Below, in pieces: positions 38,388-47,905 of a stretch of 64,000 bases of DNA. The stretch is taken from contig CAVXOW010000005.1 of NCBI GenBank assembly GCA_963763485.1, positions 372,001-436,000 on the forward strand. Direction: 5' to 3'. A program made the translations under genes and the position numbers. Every line of letters begins with the position of its first letter. Position 1 is the first letter of the stretch. Origin of the DNA: CAWCKS01 sp963763485. GTDB taxonomy: Bacteria; Pseudomonadota; Alphaproteobacteria; Rhizobiales; Xanthobacteraceae. A model generated the notes under the pieces. The model made no database searches, was not told the origin of the DNA, and worked only from the letters and a program-made list of their open reading frames with translations.

Positions 38388-39014
38388 ATGGCTCACGAGA
38401 TAACCCCATTTGAGTTGTCTTTCCGACACGAGATCGACGAGGATTTCGTGCGGATGGCCAATGGATGGTTCTTCAAATGGCACAACATCAACATCCCTAA
38501 TTACGTGGTGGACGTCGAGGACTTCTTCGGCGGTCGCTCATCCACACCGGCGGCATCGTGTTTCAGGGACAAATCCAAGAGCTGTACTCGGCGCTCGGTC
38601 GGAAAGCATTTAATCGATCGCGTCCACAGAGGCTTTCAGCAATGGGAAGCGGCCTGTATAGGATATCCGCCGCACCTAAAGAGTTGTTCACTGGATGCTG
38701 TGGAAGGTGCGCTGAAAGGGTATGCGACGAGGATCATTGAGAAGGCCATTGAGACCGATCGGGCGCTCCGGGGACACGGCAATCCGCAATCAGTCGAACC
38801 GTACAACGGAACGGGTCATCACTCGCGAGCCAACGTCGAGATTCTGAGATTGAAGGAAGCTCACGCGGCCTTGTTGCCGAAAGAGGCAGCCAAGGTTGAG
38901 CGGATTTCCTGGCTGAAGAAAGTCGAGGAGCATTTCACGAAGTGGCGCGGCGTGTATGCCGGGATTGGCCTGTTGATTGCGCTACTTGGTCTTGCGATCA
39001 GATTTTTTCTTTGA
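38388..39014 (+). CDS. Hypothetical protein with C-terminal membrane anchor (two compensating frameshifts)
   Basis: About 208 residues starting MAHEITPFELSFRHEIDEDF and VRMANGWFFKWHN. Between about 38540 and 38612 the better-looking frame is a different one (GGIVFQGQIQELYSALGRKA), so an insertion and a compensating change probably flank this stretch. The C-terminal part has a charged helix (ILRLKEAHAALLPKEAAKVE) that may coil, then a single membrane helix YAGIGLLIALLGLAIRFFL at the end. This tail-anchored layout is seen in some abortive-infection effectors, but no family is recognised. Low GC like its neighbours. Confidence 0.55.
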   Translation: MAHEITPFELSFRHEIDEDFVRMANGWFFKWHNINIPNYVVDVEDFFGGRSSTPAASCFRDKSKSCTRRSVGKHLIDRVHRGFQQWEAACIGYPPHLKSCSLDAVEGALKGYATRIIEKAIETDRALRGHGNPQSVEPYNGTGHHSRANVEILRLKEAHAALLPKEAAKVERISWLKKVEEHFTKWRGVYAGIGLLIALLGLAIRFFL

Positions 39015-39109
39015 CCAGCCTGAACATTAAGGCGCCATGGGTGTTGCGCGAGAGGCAAATCCTCTCCGACTTATCTTGGTTTTGTCTGAGCCGTCGGGCT
39101 CATACGGAG

Positions 39110-40544
39110 CTATTGGCTGGCGGATCGAGAACCGTTTTGTCCGACGAATCCTACCTCGACGAAACGGTATTTGATGTGGAAGGCACCCCAACCCTTTGAC
39201 GTCCACTCTTTGAGGATTGTGTCTGGGACGCCGATCTCTCGCAGAATAAGACAGTGATGAAGGGTCGACAGCGCGGCACTCTTTTGTTCGAGCCCCTTCA
39301 AGAAGTCAGCATACGAACCCTCGCCGCGATGCGTCCCATGATGCGATATGTCGTTCGGGTGCTTTCGCGCACGCATCGGTGAAGTCTCGCAGCCGCTTTT
39401 CCTCTAGCTCAAGCGGAAGCGTGCGGAAAAGTTGAAATAACCTCACTGCGAGACCCGGCTCGTGCGCGAACCTAAGTTGTCGACGGACCAGCTTCTTGTC
39501 CCGCTCGCCGCTGATCTGCGCAACGATGGCATCGATTCGCTGGTTCATCGAATCTCGGATCGGCAGGGTTTTTGATGCGGTGGAATGTCTCTAGCCCCCA
39601 GATCAAGTTCACAAAACGATGCTCACCATAGAGCGGCATTCCGCGGCGCGTACCGAGATAAAGATAAACGCCCGGCCCGAATTCTTCCCGCGCCCGCGTC
39701 CAGTTTGACCAGATGTCGCCGAATGCTTCGCGGACTTTGGGAAAGTGTGTGAGGCACGTGTGCGTTTCCGGTTGTTCTGCGATCTTTTGAGGCCGAAAGC
39801 GTCCGAAGTACCAGCGAACTCGTGTTTCTGGGTCGATCACAACCAGTGGCCATCGCAACCGAAACTCCGAATCCGTCAGCAGGATCAAGAGTTCCTCGAA
39901 GAACCGAAATCGATCACGCAGGCTCTCCAGTGTTTGCTTTTGCTCGAACGAGAAGCCCAGAAGTCACCGTCTCCTTGATGGAGATTTCGTCCCCGAGCTG
40001 AAAAGGCACGCTCCCGTTGAAACCAAAGTCGAATGTCATCGTTTCGCCGACCAACTTGTAAGCGGCGGCGGCCGGCCGCTCATAGATGGCCGCGATACGA
40101 TCAGCCGTCCGCGTTACCTTGATCGAGCGCAGCCAGAACCAATCCTCGAACCCGGCCAGATCAATATCGAGACCGGCGAACACAAGCGGCTGATCGCTGG
40201 AAAGATCGAAGCTGCCTACGATGCAGTCGGTTGCGACAAAGCGTTGGTACGAGAGGCCATTTGTCCGGGTCTGTCCCCCATTTGGGAGGACTTCGGTCAG
40301 CAAGACGCGACTATTGCTCTCTTTCAGGATGCCGTGAACGTCCTTGCCAAGAGGCTTGCGCAGCCCGGCAAAGATGCCGAATGGCCCGTGGTTATTCGGG
40401 AAATAGTTGTCGAGCTCCAACGAGACATAGCCGTCATCGTCGACCGTCAAGACGCCTGCGGATCGAATTGTCCGGCGCAAACTGGTTGGTCGGAACGGGC
40501 GTATCGCTTAACCAGAACAGGCCACGCTCTTCTAAGATCGGCAT
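39110..40544 (-). CDS. ApeA-like HEPN anti-phage protein (several frameshifts)
   Basis: Rebuilt from four frames. The N-terminal domain begins MPILEERGLFWLSDTPVPTN and continues GVLTVDDDGYVSLELDNYFP, an ApeA N-terminal pattern of strands ending at about 39970. GFSFEQKQTLESLRDRFRFF and EELLILLTDSEFRLRWPL link to the helical C-terminal part (RFVNLIWGLETFHR, RIDAIVAQISGERDKKLVRR). It closes with a HEPN-like motif NDISHHGTHRGEG at 39325-39365, where RNxxxH would be expected but the frame reads PNDISHH. ApeA proteins are single-gene anti-phage systems with a HEPN RNase domain. Frame changes near 40464, 39965, 39545 and 39372. About 478 residues. Confidence 0.6.
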
Positions 40545-40614
40545 CACTTGATCTCGCGACCACTTGTTAGCGTCATTCTTCGAATTTCGGGCGCACTTCT
40601 ACCGGGTTTCCGGC

Positions 40615-40737
40615 CTACTCGAAAACCGTGACCTCGATGCCGCTTCGGCGAAGCGAGCATGCCGCGGCGAGTTCACCGATTCCGCCCCCGACGACAGCGG
40701 CGCGAAGGCGTCTGCTCGACGAGGCCGTCTCGTTCAT
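40615..40737 (-). pseudogene. 5' fragment of an FAD monooxygenase gene (direct repeat copy B)
   Basis: Encodes 40 residues starting MNETASSSRRLRAAVVGGGI and ending GIEVTVFE before a TAG that replaces the CAG (Gln) of the intact gene. It matches residues 12-51 of the monooxygenase at 36163-37377. The DNA of 40612-40724 aligns without gaps to 37237-37349 with 3 mismatches by eye. Upstream promoter sequence is also recognisably related. Confidence 0.9.
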
Positions 40738-40850
40738 TTGAACTCCGCCGATTTCTGCCTGCCGTCATTAGCGTTCGTGATGGCCGACATCATATCATCT
40801 AATACCAATCAGCAGCCTGATGCCGTATATCGCGTGCGTCAGGAGATCGC

Positions 40851-41783
40851 ATGTCCGTTGCCTCGAATGCCGCGGTCGAGCGGCCGCACAGCGCCTCGCT
40901 GCCGCTTTACATCGCAACCTACTGCCTGTTGTGGAGCGCGGCGTTCGTCGCGAGCAAGGTCGCGGTCACGTACTGCCCGCCATACCTCGTGCTGTCGATC
41001 CGCTTCCTGCTGGCCGGCGCGCTGATCCTGCTGATCGCGCGGCTGCGCGGCATGCACTGGAATTTGTCGCTGCGCGATGTCGCGGTGTTTGCGCTGCTCG
41101 GCATCTGCAACAACGCGCTTTATCTGGGCCTGAGCTATCTGGGCTTGCGCACGGTGTCGGCGGGGCTTGCCGCCTTGATCATTTCCACGAACCCGGTACT
41201 GACCGCCATCATGGCCACGATGTTCCTCGGCGAGCAAATGACCTGGCGCAAGGTTCTTGGGCTCGTGCTCGGCGTTGCCGGCGTCGCCACCATCGTGGCC
41301 GACCGCGTTTCGCTCGGCACCGACGGCACGGCGGGTGTCGCCTTTACCCTCGGCGCGCTGGTCTCGATGGTCGCGGGCACCATCCTCTACAAGCTGCTGG
41401 CGCCAAAAGGCAGCCTGTGGATCGGCAACGGTGTCCAGAACACCGCGGCCGGCCTGGTCCTCATTCCCTTTGCCGCACTCGCCGATGTCGGCACCGTCAC
41501 GCTGAACTGGCAGCTCATGCTGGCCTTCGCATTCCTCGTGCTGTTCGTCTCGATCTTCGCCTACCTGATCTGGTTCCACCTGCTGGATGCATTCGGCGCG
41601 ACGGCGGCAAGCTCGTTCCACTTCCTGATGCCGCCGCTCGGCATGCTGTTCGGCTGGCTGCTGCTCAGCGAGCACGTCGCGGTCAGCGACCTCCTGGGCG
41701 TCGTTCCGGTTGCGCTCGGCATCTATCTCGTCACCCGCGTCGACAAGTCCCCCGCTGCCGTGAGCGAGGAAACGCCGATCTGA
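40851..41783 (+). CDS. EamA/DMT family transporter
   Basis: 310 residues with ten membrane helices in two EamA repeats, a drug/metabolite transporter of the RhaT/YdcZ-like superfamily. The first repeat starts IATYCLLWSAAFVASKVAVT and ends at AALIISTNPVLTAIMATMFL with LGEQMTWRKVLGLVLGVAG. The second ends FHFLMPPLGMLFGWLLLSEH with LLGVVPVALGIYLVTR. The double LGE/LSE-plus-Gly-helix pattern is typical. Transported metabolite unknown. It lies just outside the monooxygenase remnant, downstream of its probable promoter on the other strand. Confidence 0.9.
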   Translation: MSVASNAAVERPHSASLPLYIATYCLLWSAAFVASKVAVTYCPPYLVLSIRFLLAGALILLIARLRGMHWNLSLRDVAVFALLGICNNALYLGLSYLGLRTVSAGLAALIISTNPVLTAIMATMFLGEQMTWRKVLGLVLGVAGVATIVADRVSLGTDGTAGVAFTLGALVSMVAGTILYKLLAPKGSLWIGNGVQNTAAGLVLIPFAALADVGTVTLNWQLMLAFAFLVLFVSIFAYLIWFHLLDAFGATAASSFHFLMPPLGMLFGWLLLSEHVAVSDLLGVVPVALGIYLVTRVDKSPAAVSEETPI

Positions 41784-42317
41784 CGCTGGCAGCCGGTCAG
41801 ATTACGCTTGACGCAATAAGCCAACTAGTGTATAGGTGCCTTACATTCCGGCCAGGCTGTTCTCGACGTGGCGCCACGCGAGAGCCACTTGGGCCGTGAC
41901 ATCCAGTTTGCAGGGAAAGCCGGGGTGAGCCCGATTGAACCTGTCTGCTCGCAAGGGTCGTTTTCTCTCCTTGCCTTGCGAGACACGAAAGAGTTGGGCC
42001 ACACCCTGGCTTTTCCCTGCGCCTCTCATGAGAGGCGCGACGATGAGAGCAAACCTCGGGCACGCCGTGCTGCGAGATGATTTTCCGTGTCTGGAGCAGG
42101 CTTCCCAAGCTGTCATCACCCGACTCGATCAGTCGAGCGGTCGTAGGATGGGTTGAGCACTTTCTCGCGAAACCCATCATCTTCCCGCAGCCGCGCGATG
42201 GGTTTCGCAAGAGCTCAACCCATCCTACGCACCGCGCCAATGGCGCTCGCAAAAGTCCGCCAAAATCCCCGAAAACTGGCGCCCAATCAGCGGCTTGCGC
42301 GGCGCCGGTGGTCGCGC
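41784..42317. other. Intergenic region rich in hairpins
   Basis: 534 bases, no coding frame of family character. It includes a 16-base perfect palindrome gcctctcatgagaggc at 42021-42036, the hairpin cgact-cgatc-agtcg at 42121-42135, the large palindrome annotated separately, and at 42255-42316 a stretch resembling 960-1042. Confidence 0.6.
42142..42229. repeat. Large nested palindromic repeat
   Basis: Outer arms cgtaggatgggttgagc (42142-42158) and gctcaacccatcctacg (42213-42229) are perfect complements. Inner arms gcgaaacccatc (42167-42178) and gatgggtttcgc (42197-42208) pair too. It resembles a dispersed REP-like element of rhizobial genomes. Confidence 0.85.
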
Positions 42318-43103
42318 CTAATCCTTCCGGAACACCACTGACGCGAACCAGCCCGTCATCAGCGCCATCGCCGCAGTGACGAGACCGTAGCCCAGACTCT
42401 CGTTACGCGCGGCGTTGGCGACGAATTGCTCGAAGCCGACTTTTGCGATCTCGAACGCGGTTTCGGTGTGCGCGATCGCCGCACCGTTGGCGAGCAGCTT
42501 GATCTCGACCTGGTAGGTACCGATCGGAACTTCGGCCGGCAGCGGAATGCCCGTGCGGAACAGAGTCGAGGTGAGGAACGTCACCGCGTTGGATGATTCC
42601 TGGTAGAGCCCGTGCTCCTCGCGCAGCCGCACGAAGGCGCGGCGGAACGGATCGTCGGCGACGACGTCAGCAACATCGCTGCCGACGCGCTGGGTCAGGA
42701 TGATGTTGTCGATCCCGAGCTGTTGTCGCCGCAGCACGTCCGGCGTCGCGATCGCGTAGAGCGGCTGGTTGGAGAACACCGCGAGGTAGGACGGCACGCT
42801 GAGGAATTCGCGCGAGTCGGCATTGACCCAGATGCCGAACACGCGCGCCTTGCGGCGCGTCACCATGGTGGTGCGGGGACCTGAGATCGTGACCACGACG
42901 TCGTAGGAGCCGCGGCTCACCGGCGTCGTTGCATCGTGTTCGATCGCGCCGAACAGCACGAGTTCTTCGCCGGCATAGTTCGGCGTCACCGTGACGCGAT
43001 GATTGCTGACCGAGACGATCAGGTGCTCGGCGCGAGCCACCGTCGCCGCCAATAGCGTCGCGCCGCAGAGACATGCGAGGCTGATTGCAAGGCGCCGTCT
43101 CAT
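42318..43103 (-). CDS. TIGR02186 family exported/membrane protein
   Basis: 261 residues: signal peptide (LAISLACLCGATLLAATVARA), a beta-rich periplasmic part (LIVSVSNHRVTVTPNYAGEE, LVLFGAIEHD, YDVVVTISGPRTTMVTRRKA) and a C-terminal helix (YGLVTAAMALMTGWFASVVF). This matches the TIGR02186 family, which accompanies TSUP permeases in alphaproteobacteria. Its ATG overlaps the stop of the TSUP gene (ATGA at 43100-43103), so the pair is coupled and probably works together, perhaps in sulfur-anion export. Confidence 0.88.
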   Translation of the reverse strand: MRRRLAISLACLCGATLLAATVARAEHLIVSVSNHRVTVTPNYAGEELVLFGAIEHDATTPVSRGSYDVVVTISGPRTTMVTRRKARVFGIWVNADSREFLSVPSYLAVFSNQPLYAIATPDVLRRQQLGIDNIILTQRVGSDVADVVADDPFRRAFVRLREEHGLYQESSNAVTFLTSTLFRTGIPLPAEVPIGTYQVEIKLLANGAAIAHTETAFEIAKVGFEQFVANAARNESLGYGLVTAAMALMTGWFASVVFRKD

Positions 43104-44026
43104 CCGCCACCTCCGACATCGCGGATGACGTAAAGCTCTTCGGGACGGATCACGAGTTCGATCGCAAAGCGGATGCCGACCGCGAGAATGAGCAGACCAA
43201 GCAGCAGCCTGAGACCTTCGCCGGAAATGCGCTGGCCGGCGCGGGCGCCGAATTGCGCGCCGACCGTGCCTCCGGCCATCAGGATCAGCGCCAGCACGGC
43301 GTCCACCAAATGGTTGGTGACGGCGTGCATCAAGGTCGCGCTGGTCATGGTGACCAGCGTCAACACCATCGAGGTGCCGATCACCGTGCTGGTCGGCACC
43401 CGCAGCAAATAGATCAGCATCGGCACCAGCAGGAAGCCGCCGCCGATGCCCATGATCGCGCCGACGAAGCCGATGATGATGCCGATCATCACCACCGGGA
43501 TCACCGACAGGTAGATCTTGGACCGCTTGAACCGCATCTTCAGCGGCAGGCCGTGGATCCAGACGTGGCTGCCGGGCCGCCGCAGCGTGGTCATCTCGCC
43601 GCGCCGTGTGCGCAGGATGGCGCGGCTGCTCTCCCACAGCATCAGCCCGCCGACGCTGGAGAGCAGCGCGACATAGGACAGCGAGATCATCAGATCGAGC
43701 TGGCCGAGCGCGCGCAACAGCGTGAACAGCCAGACGCCGGCCGCCGTGCCGATCACGCCGCCGCACAAAAGCACAGCGGCCAACGCGGGATCGATCGCGC
43801 GCCGCCGCCAGTAGGTCAGCGCGCCCGAGAACGACGACGCGGCAATGTGGCTTGCGACCGAGGCCACGGCGACGGCCGGCGCGATGCCGACGAAGATCAG
43901 CAGCGGGGTCATCAGGAAGCCGCCGCCAATGCCGAACATTCCGGACACGAAGCCGACCGCGATCCCCATGGCGAGGATGAGGAAGATGTTCACGGGTAGG
44001 TCCGCGATGGGGAGGAAAATCTGCAC
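43100..44026 (-). CDS. TSUP family permease (TauE/SafE)
   Basis: 308 residues, about eight helices in two halves. Each half begins with the family motif: GFVSGMFGIGGGFLMTPLLI in the first and GFVGAIMGIGGGFLLVPMLI in the second. TauE/SafE proteins move sulfite, sulfoacetate or other sulfur organic anions. The substrate here is not known. It is the first gene of a two-gene operon with the TIGR02186 protein. Confidence 0.9.
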   Translation of the reverse strand: MQIFLPIADLPVNIFLILAMGIAVGFVSGMFGIGGGFLMTPLLIFVGIAPAVAVASVASHIAASSFSGALTYWRRRAIDPALAAVLLCGGVIGTAAGVWLFTLLRALGQLDLMISLSYVALLSSVGGLMLWESSRAILRTRRGEMTTLRRPGSHVWIHGLPLKMRFKRSKIYLSVIPVVMIGIIIGFVGAIMGIGGGFLLVPMLIYLLRVPTSTVIGTSMVLTLVTMTSATLMHAVTNHLVDAVLALILMAGGTVGAQFGARAGQRISGEGLRLLLGLLILAVGIRFAIELVIRPEELYVIRDVGGGG

Positions 44027-44177
44027 GAGGTTAAATCGCTATCGCGCCGGGCCGACCAATCACGGTCACGCGCCCGGCTGTTGCTGCCTGACAGCATTCT
44101 GCTTACCGAAATCGAAAGCGGCAGGCGACAGGGAATATTTGAAATCAACGGCCGACCGCGGGGGCGGACAACCTCTC

Positions 44178-44325
44178 GGTCTGTCATCGCCCGGCATAGC
44201 CGGTCGAAGAACGGCGTCGCTTCGCTCGCCTATGACCGGGCGATCCAGTACGCCGTGCCTCCTGTGAAACTCACCAGCGCTGCGGGTTACTGGATGCCCC
44301 GCTTGAAGCGGGGCATGACGATCGA
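44178..44325. repeat. Palindromic repeats between the TSUP and PodJ-like genes
   Basis: 44178-44255 carries tcatcgcccggcatagccg and cctatgaccgggcgatcc as inverted arms. 44290-44320 carries ggatgccccgc-ttgaa-gcggggcatga. These are separate REP-like units. The 321-base gap they occupy (44027-44347) has no gene. Confidence 0.75.
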
Positions 44326-44347
44326 GAGTAGTTCGATTCAATCCTCG

Positions 44348-47300
44348 TCAGCGCGCCGCGGCGCGCTGCTTGGCGGGCTTCGCGGCCGGTTTGACCGCCT
44401 GCTTCGGCACGGCGGCGCTGTCCCAGCCGCCGGCGGGAGCTGCGACATTGATCGCGTCGTCGGGCTGCGGCTCCGGCGTAAACGTCTGGATCGCGAGCTT
44501 GGCTGCGGCCAGCGACTGGGGGTCGAGGCGCTTGACGACATCTTCGCGCTTGCGGGCCGCGTCGGAATCGCCCTGCGCCGCCGCGAGGCTGAACCACTTG
44601 AAGGACTCGGCGAGGTTTTGTTCGACGCCGATGCCACGGGCGTAAAGAATGCCCAGATTGTACTCGCTGTCGGCGACGCCGTGGTCGGCCGCCTTGCGGA
44701 ACCAGACTGCTGCGCTCTTGTAATTTGGGCCCTTGCCGCCGCCGTCGGCATCGAGCACCGCGAGGTTGTGCATCGCCTTGGCGTTGCCGCGTTCGGCGGC
44801 GAGCACGTAGTAGCGCCGCGCCGCGTCGATGTCCTTCTTTCCGTTCAAGCCCTTCTCGAGAATGGTACCGAGGCGGAACATGGCCGGGACGATGCCGTTC
44901 TGCGCTGCTCGCTCGTACCACTTGGCGGCTTCGCCGTAATTGGCCGCGACGCCGCGGCCTTCGGCGTAGCGCACCGCGATCTCGAAGGCGGCGGCCGGTT
45001 CACCGCGCGATGCGGCGGCGCGCAACGCGGGGCCCGCGAGGCTGTCGGGAAGCTTGTCTGCGGAAATGTCGTTGGTCGGCGCAGGCTCGCGGCTCGCCGC
45101 CGGCTGGCTCGCGATCGATCCCGTGACATCGTTCGCTTCGGGGACAGGTGCGGGGGCCGGTGCTGGAGCCGGAGCGGCTGCGGCACTGTTCGCCTTCTGC
45201 GTCACATCGGCAGGAATCACTGGTGCCCCGGGCGGGGGACCAATCAGCGTCTGCCGTTCGACCGCCGTCGGCGATGTCAGCAGTGGGTACGATGTCGGAG
45301 CGGCGTCCGACTTCTGCCTGGTGTCGCCGGGCGGCGCTGCATCAGGCGCTGGCGCGGTGACGCTCGATTTCTCCGCAGGCGGCGGCGCGCTCTCGCCGCC
45401 ATCGAGGAAGTTCATCGCGAGGCGGAAGCCGCTCAGTACGATCAGCACAACGCTGACCCCGACCAGCAGTGGGCGGGTGCGCGATGGCTTCGACGCGTCG
45501 CTCGACGACCGCGCGGTGCGGATGCTGAGCCCGGCCTTGGTCACGGCCGAGCGGGCGGCGTCGGTCGCCGCCGTCAGCCGGCCGGATTTCTCGACATTGG
45601 CCGCGGCCGCAGCCTGGGCGGCGCGGCGCGCCGCGGCGATGAAATTCGATTTGCTGGAGCCTTCACCTGATGCTGGCGCGGCGTCAGCCGGCTCGGAGCA
45701 CGCCAGGCGCTCTGCGGCAGACTTCGTCTGGTTTCGCGCGCCGGGCTCGAGCGGATAATCCGGTGGCAGCGTCGAATCGATCGGCGCTCGCGGCGCCGGC
45801 CGGAGCCGCGGTGGTTGCGTATCCTCACCCAGACCGGAAGCGGCCTGCGGGTCGGAAGCTTCGAACGGCATCGCGGGCGCAAGATCCGGCGACCTCGGCA
45901 GCGTCACCGGATTCGGCAATTCGGGACGCATGTGCTGCACCGGCTCGACTGCTGCTGGTGTAGCGAACGTCGCTCCCGCGATGTGCGCAGCCGCCGGTCG
46001 CTGCGGCATCGCTGGCTGCAGCGGTGCCGACTGCACGCGGCGGAGATCGCCCTCGATCAAGGCGAGCCGGTCGACCACATGGCCCAACGTCGAGTGGACG
46101 GCTTCGAGCGTGTCTTGCGTCCTGCGGTCGTTGACCGCCTGGCTATCGCGAACTTCGATCAGTTCGCGGCGGATCGAAATCGACGATGTCCCGTTCGATC
46201 TGCGCCGACGGTGCGGCGGCGCCTTCGCCGATGCCGGCGAGCGCCTGGCGCTGATATTCGAGATGCCGCAGGATTTCGGTGAGATGCTCCTCGATGCGGC
46301 CGGTGTTGCCGGTGCGCTGATCGGCGCTCTCGAGCCGTTCGAGCAGGTAGGCAATTCGCTGCTCGATCTGCGCCATCGACGAGGCGCCGTCGGCATGGCC
46401 GAGATGATCGATGCGTTCGGATAGTGTGCGCACAGCGGCTTCGAGATGGCTTAAGTCGGCCGGCGCGGCCTGCGGCCGGCTCTCCACCGCGTTGGTCAGC
46501 ATCGCAATGCGATGTTCCAGCGCCGACAGCATGTCGCTGCCGCCGGTTGCGGCAAGGCGGTCGACCTTCTGGCCCAGCGCCTGCAGATGATCGCTCAACT
46601 GGCCGATCGCCTCGTTCGAGGCGATGTTGGACGCGACGCCACGCAGCGCCGCGATCGCCTCCTGCATCTGCTCGACGCCGTTGTCGGGGCTCGCCCGCAC
46701 GATCAGGTCGATTTTGTCGGACAGGTTGCGGATCGCGGTGTCGTAGCCGGCGAGCTGTTCGGCGGGGGTCAGCGTGCGGACCACGCCATAGATATCGTTC
46801 AGCGCCCGCTCGATGCTCGCGAGCGTGTCGCGGTCGCCGCCGTCCTCACGGCTGCGGTCGATGCGCTGGGCGAGCGCGCGGATCTCGTTCTCGAGCGATT
46901 CGATGGCGCGGCGCGGCAGCGCTTCGGTCAGCAACCGACGGATCTCGGCGAGTTCCTCGCGGAACGCCGCAATCGATTGATCGAGGCCGTCGGGACGCCG
47001 CAGCGTCTCCATCTGGCTGGTGATTTGTTGCAGTTGCCGCTCGAGGCTCGTCAGCGTCGGTGCTGGCGGCGATGCCGGCAGCGACGCGTGCGGTGGGCTT
47101 TGACGGTACGCCGAACCGTCGAGCTCGCCACGGCGCGCGGCGATCTCGGCGATCGCGTTGCCAAGATCAAGGCTATCGATGCCCTGGCCCTGCGCGCCGA
47201 AGGCAGGCGGCGGGGGCAATTCGGTCGCCGGCGGCGGGACCGGGCGCGGCGGGGTCGGCTGTGACAGGCGCGCGAGCCGCGAATCCAGCCGGGAAATGGC

Positions 47301-47605
47301 GTCATTCAGCTGATTGGCGAGGCCATTGGCCGCGGCGGCAGTCGGCCGGTGCCGACGCCCGCCCTGGCGAAAGCTGGTTGATTTGCTGGGTGATGCTGTC
47401 CAGCCGGCGATGGATTTCCGCGATGTCCTGGCCGCTCGAGGCCAGCGAGGCCGTAACCGACTGAGCCATGGCCGGCGCGACTGGCCTGGTCCGGCCTCGC
47501 GACCTTTGCGTTCAGCCACTGTCCGAGCGACATTCCGGCCGGCCGCGATGCGCCCTGAGCAGACGGGTCGGCTCCATAACCACTCGGCGGTACGCGCGAT
47601 TCCAT
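44348..47605 (-). CDS. PodJ-like coiled-coil/Sel1 polarity protein (frameshifted)
   Basis: About 1080 residues after repair. Layout: a short N-terminus (MSLGQWLNAKVA), long coiled coil (QSVTASLASSGQDIAEIHRR, LESLENEIRALAQRID-type heptads) to about residue 600, a Pro-rich linker, one membrane helix LLVGVSVVLIVLSGFRLAMN, a Pro/Ala-rich linker, and four Sel1 repeats (FEIAVRYAEGRGVAANYGEA, MFRLGTILEKGLNGKKDIDA, AMHNLAVLDADGGG, YNLGILYARGIGVEQNLAES). This is the architecture of Caulobacter PodJ, a pole organiser. Frame changes at about 46172 (extra G) and two between 47365 and 47495. The coiled-coil region is cytoplasmic, the Sel1 part periplasmic. Confidence 0.75.
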
Positions 47606-47905
47606 ATCCGATCCGGTGTCCGACGCCCTTGGAAAGTCGATCTGCGCGTCCCCAGCCCACCGTACGTTTCTGATAGACAAGCAACATGCGCCGCAGGTGG
47701 TCAGCCGCTCCGCCGACTTTTCAACTTCAGGGTAAATAACGGGTTAAGAATCGGCCTCTTGGCCGGTCAAATCGTGTATGTGCAACGGGTTGGCCGCGTT
47801 CAGTTGGACCGGATGTGCAGCCCGCGCCGGTGGCCGTTTGGCGCATTGCTGCAGGGCACACGAAGCCGTACTTGATCGCAAACCGTCTCTCTCCGCGAGG
47901 ACTCC

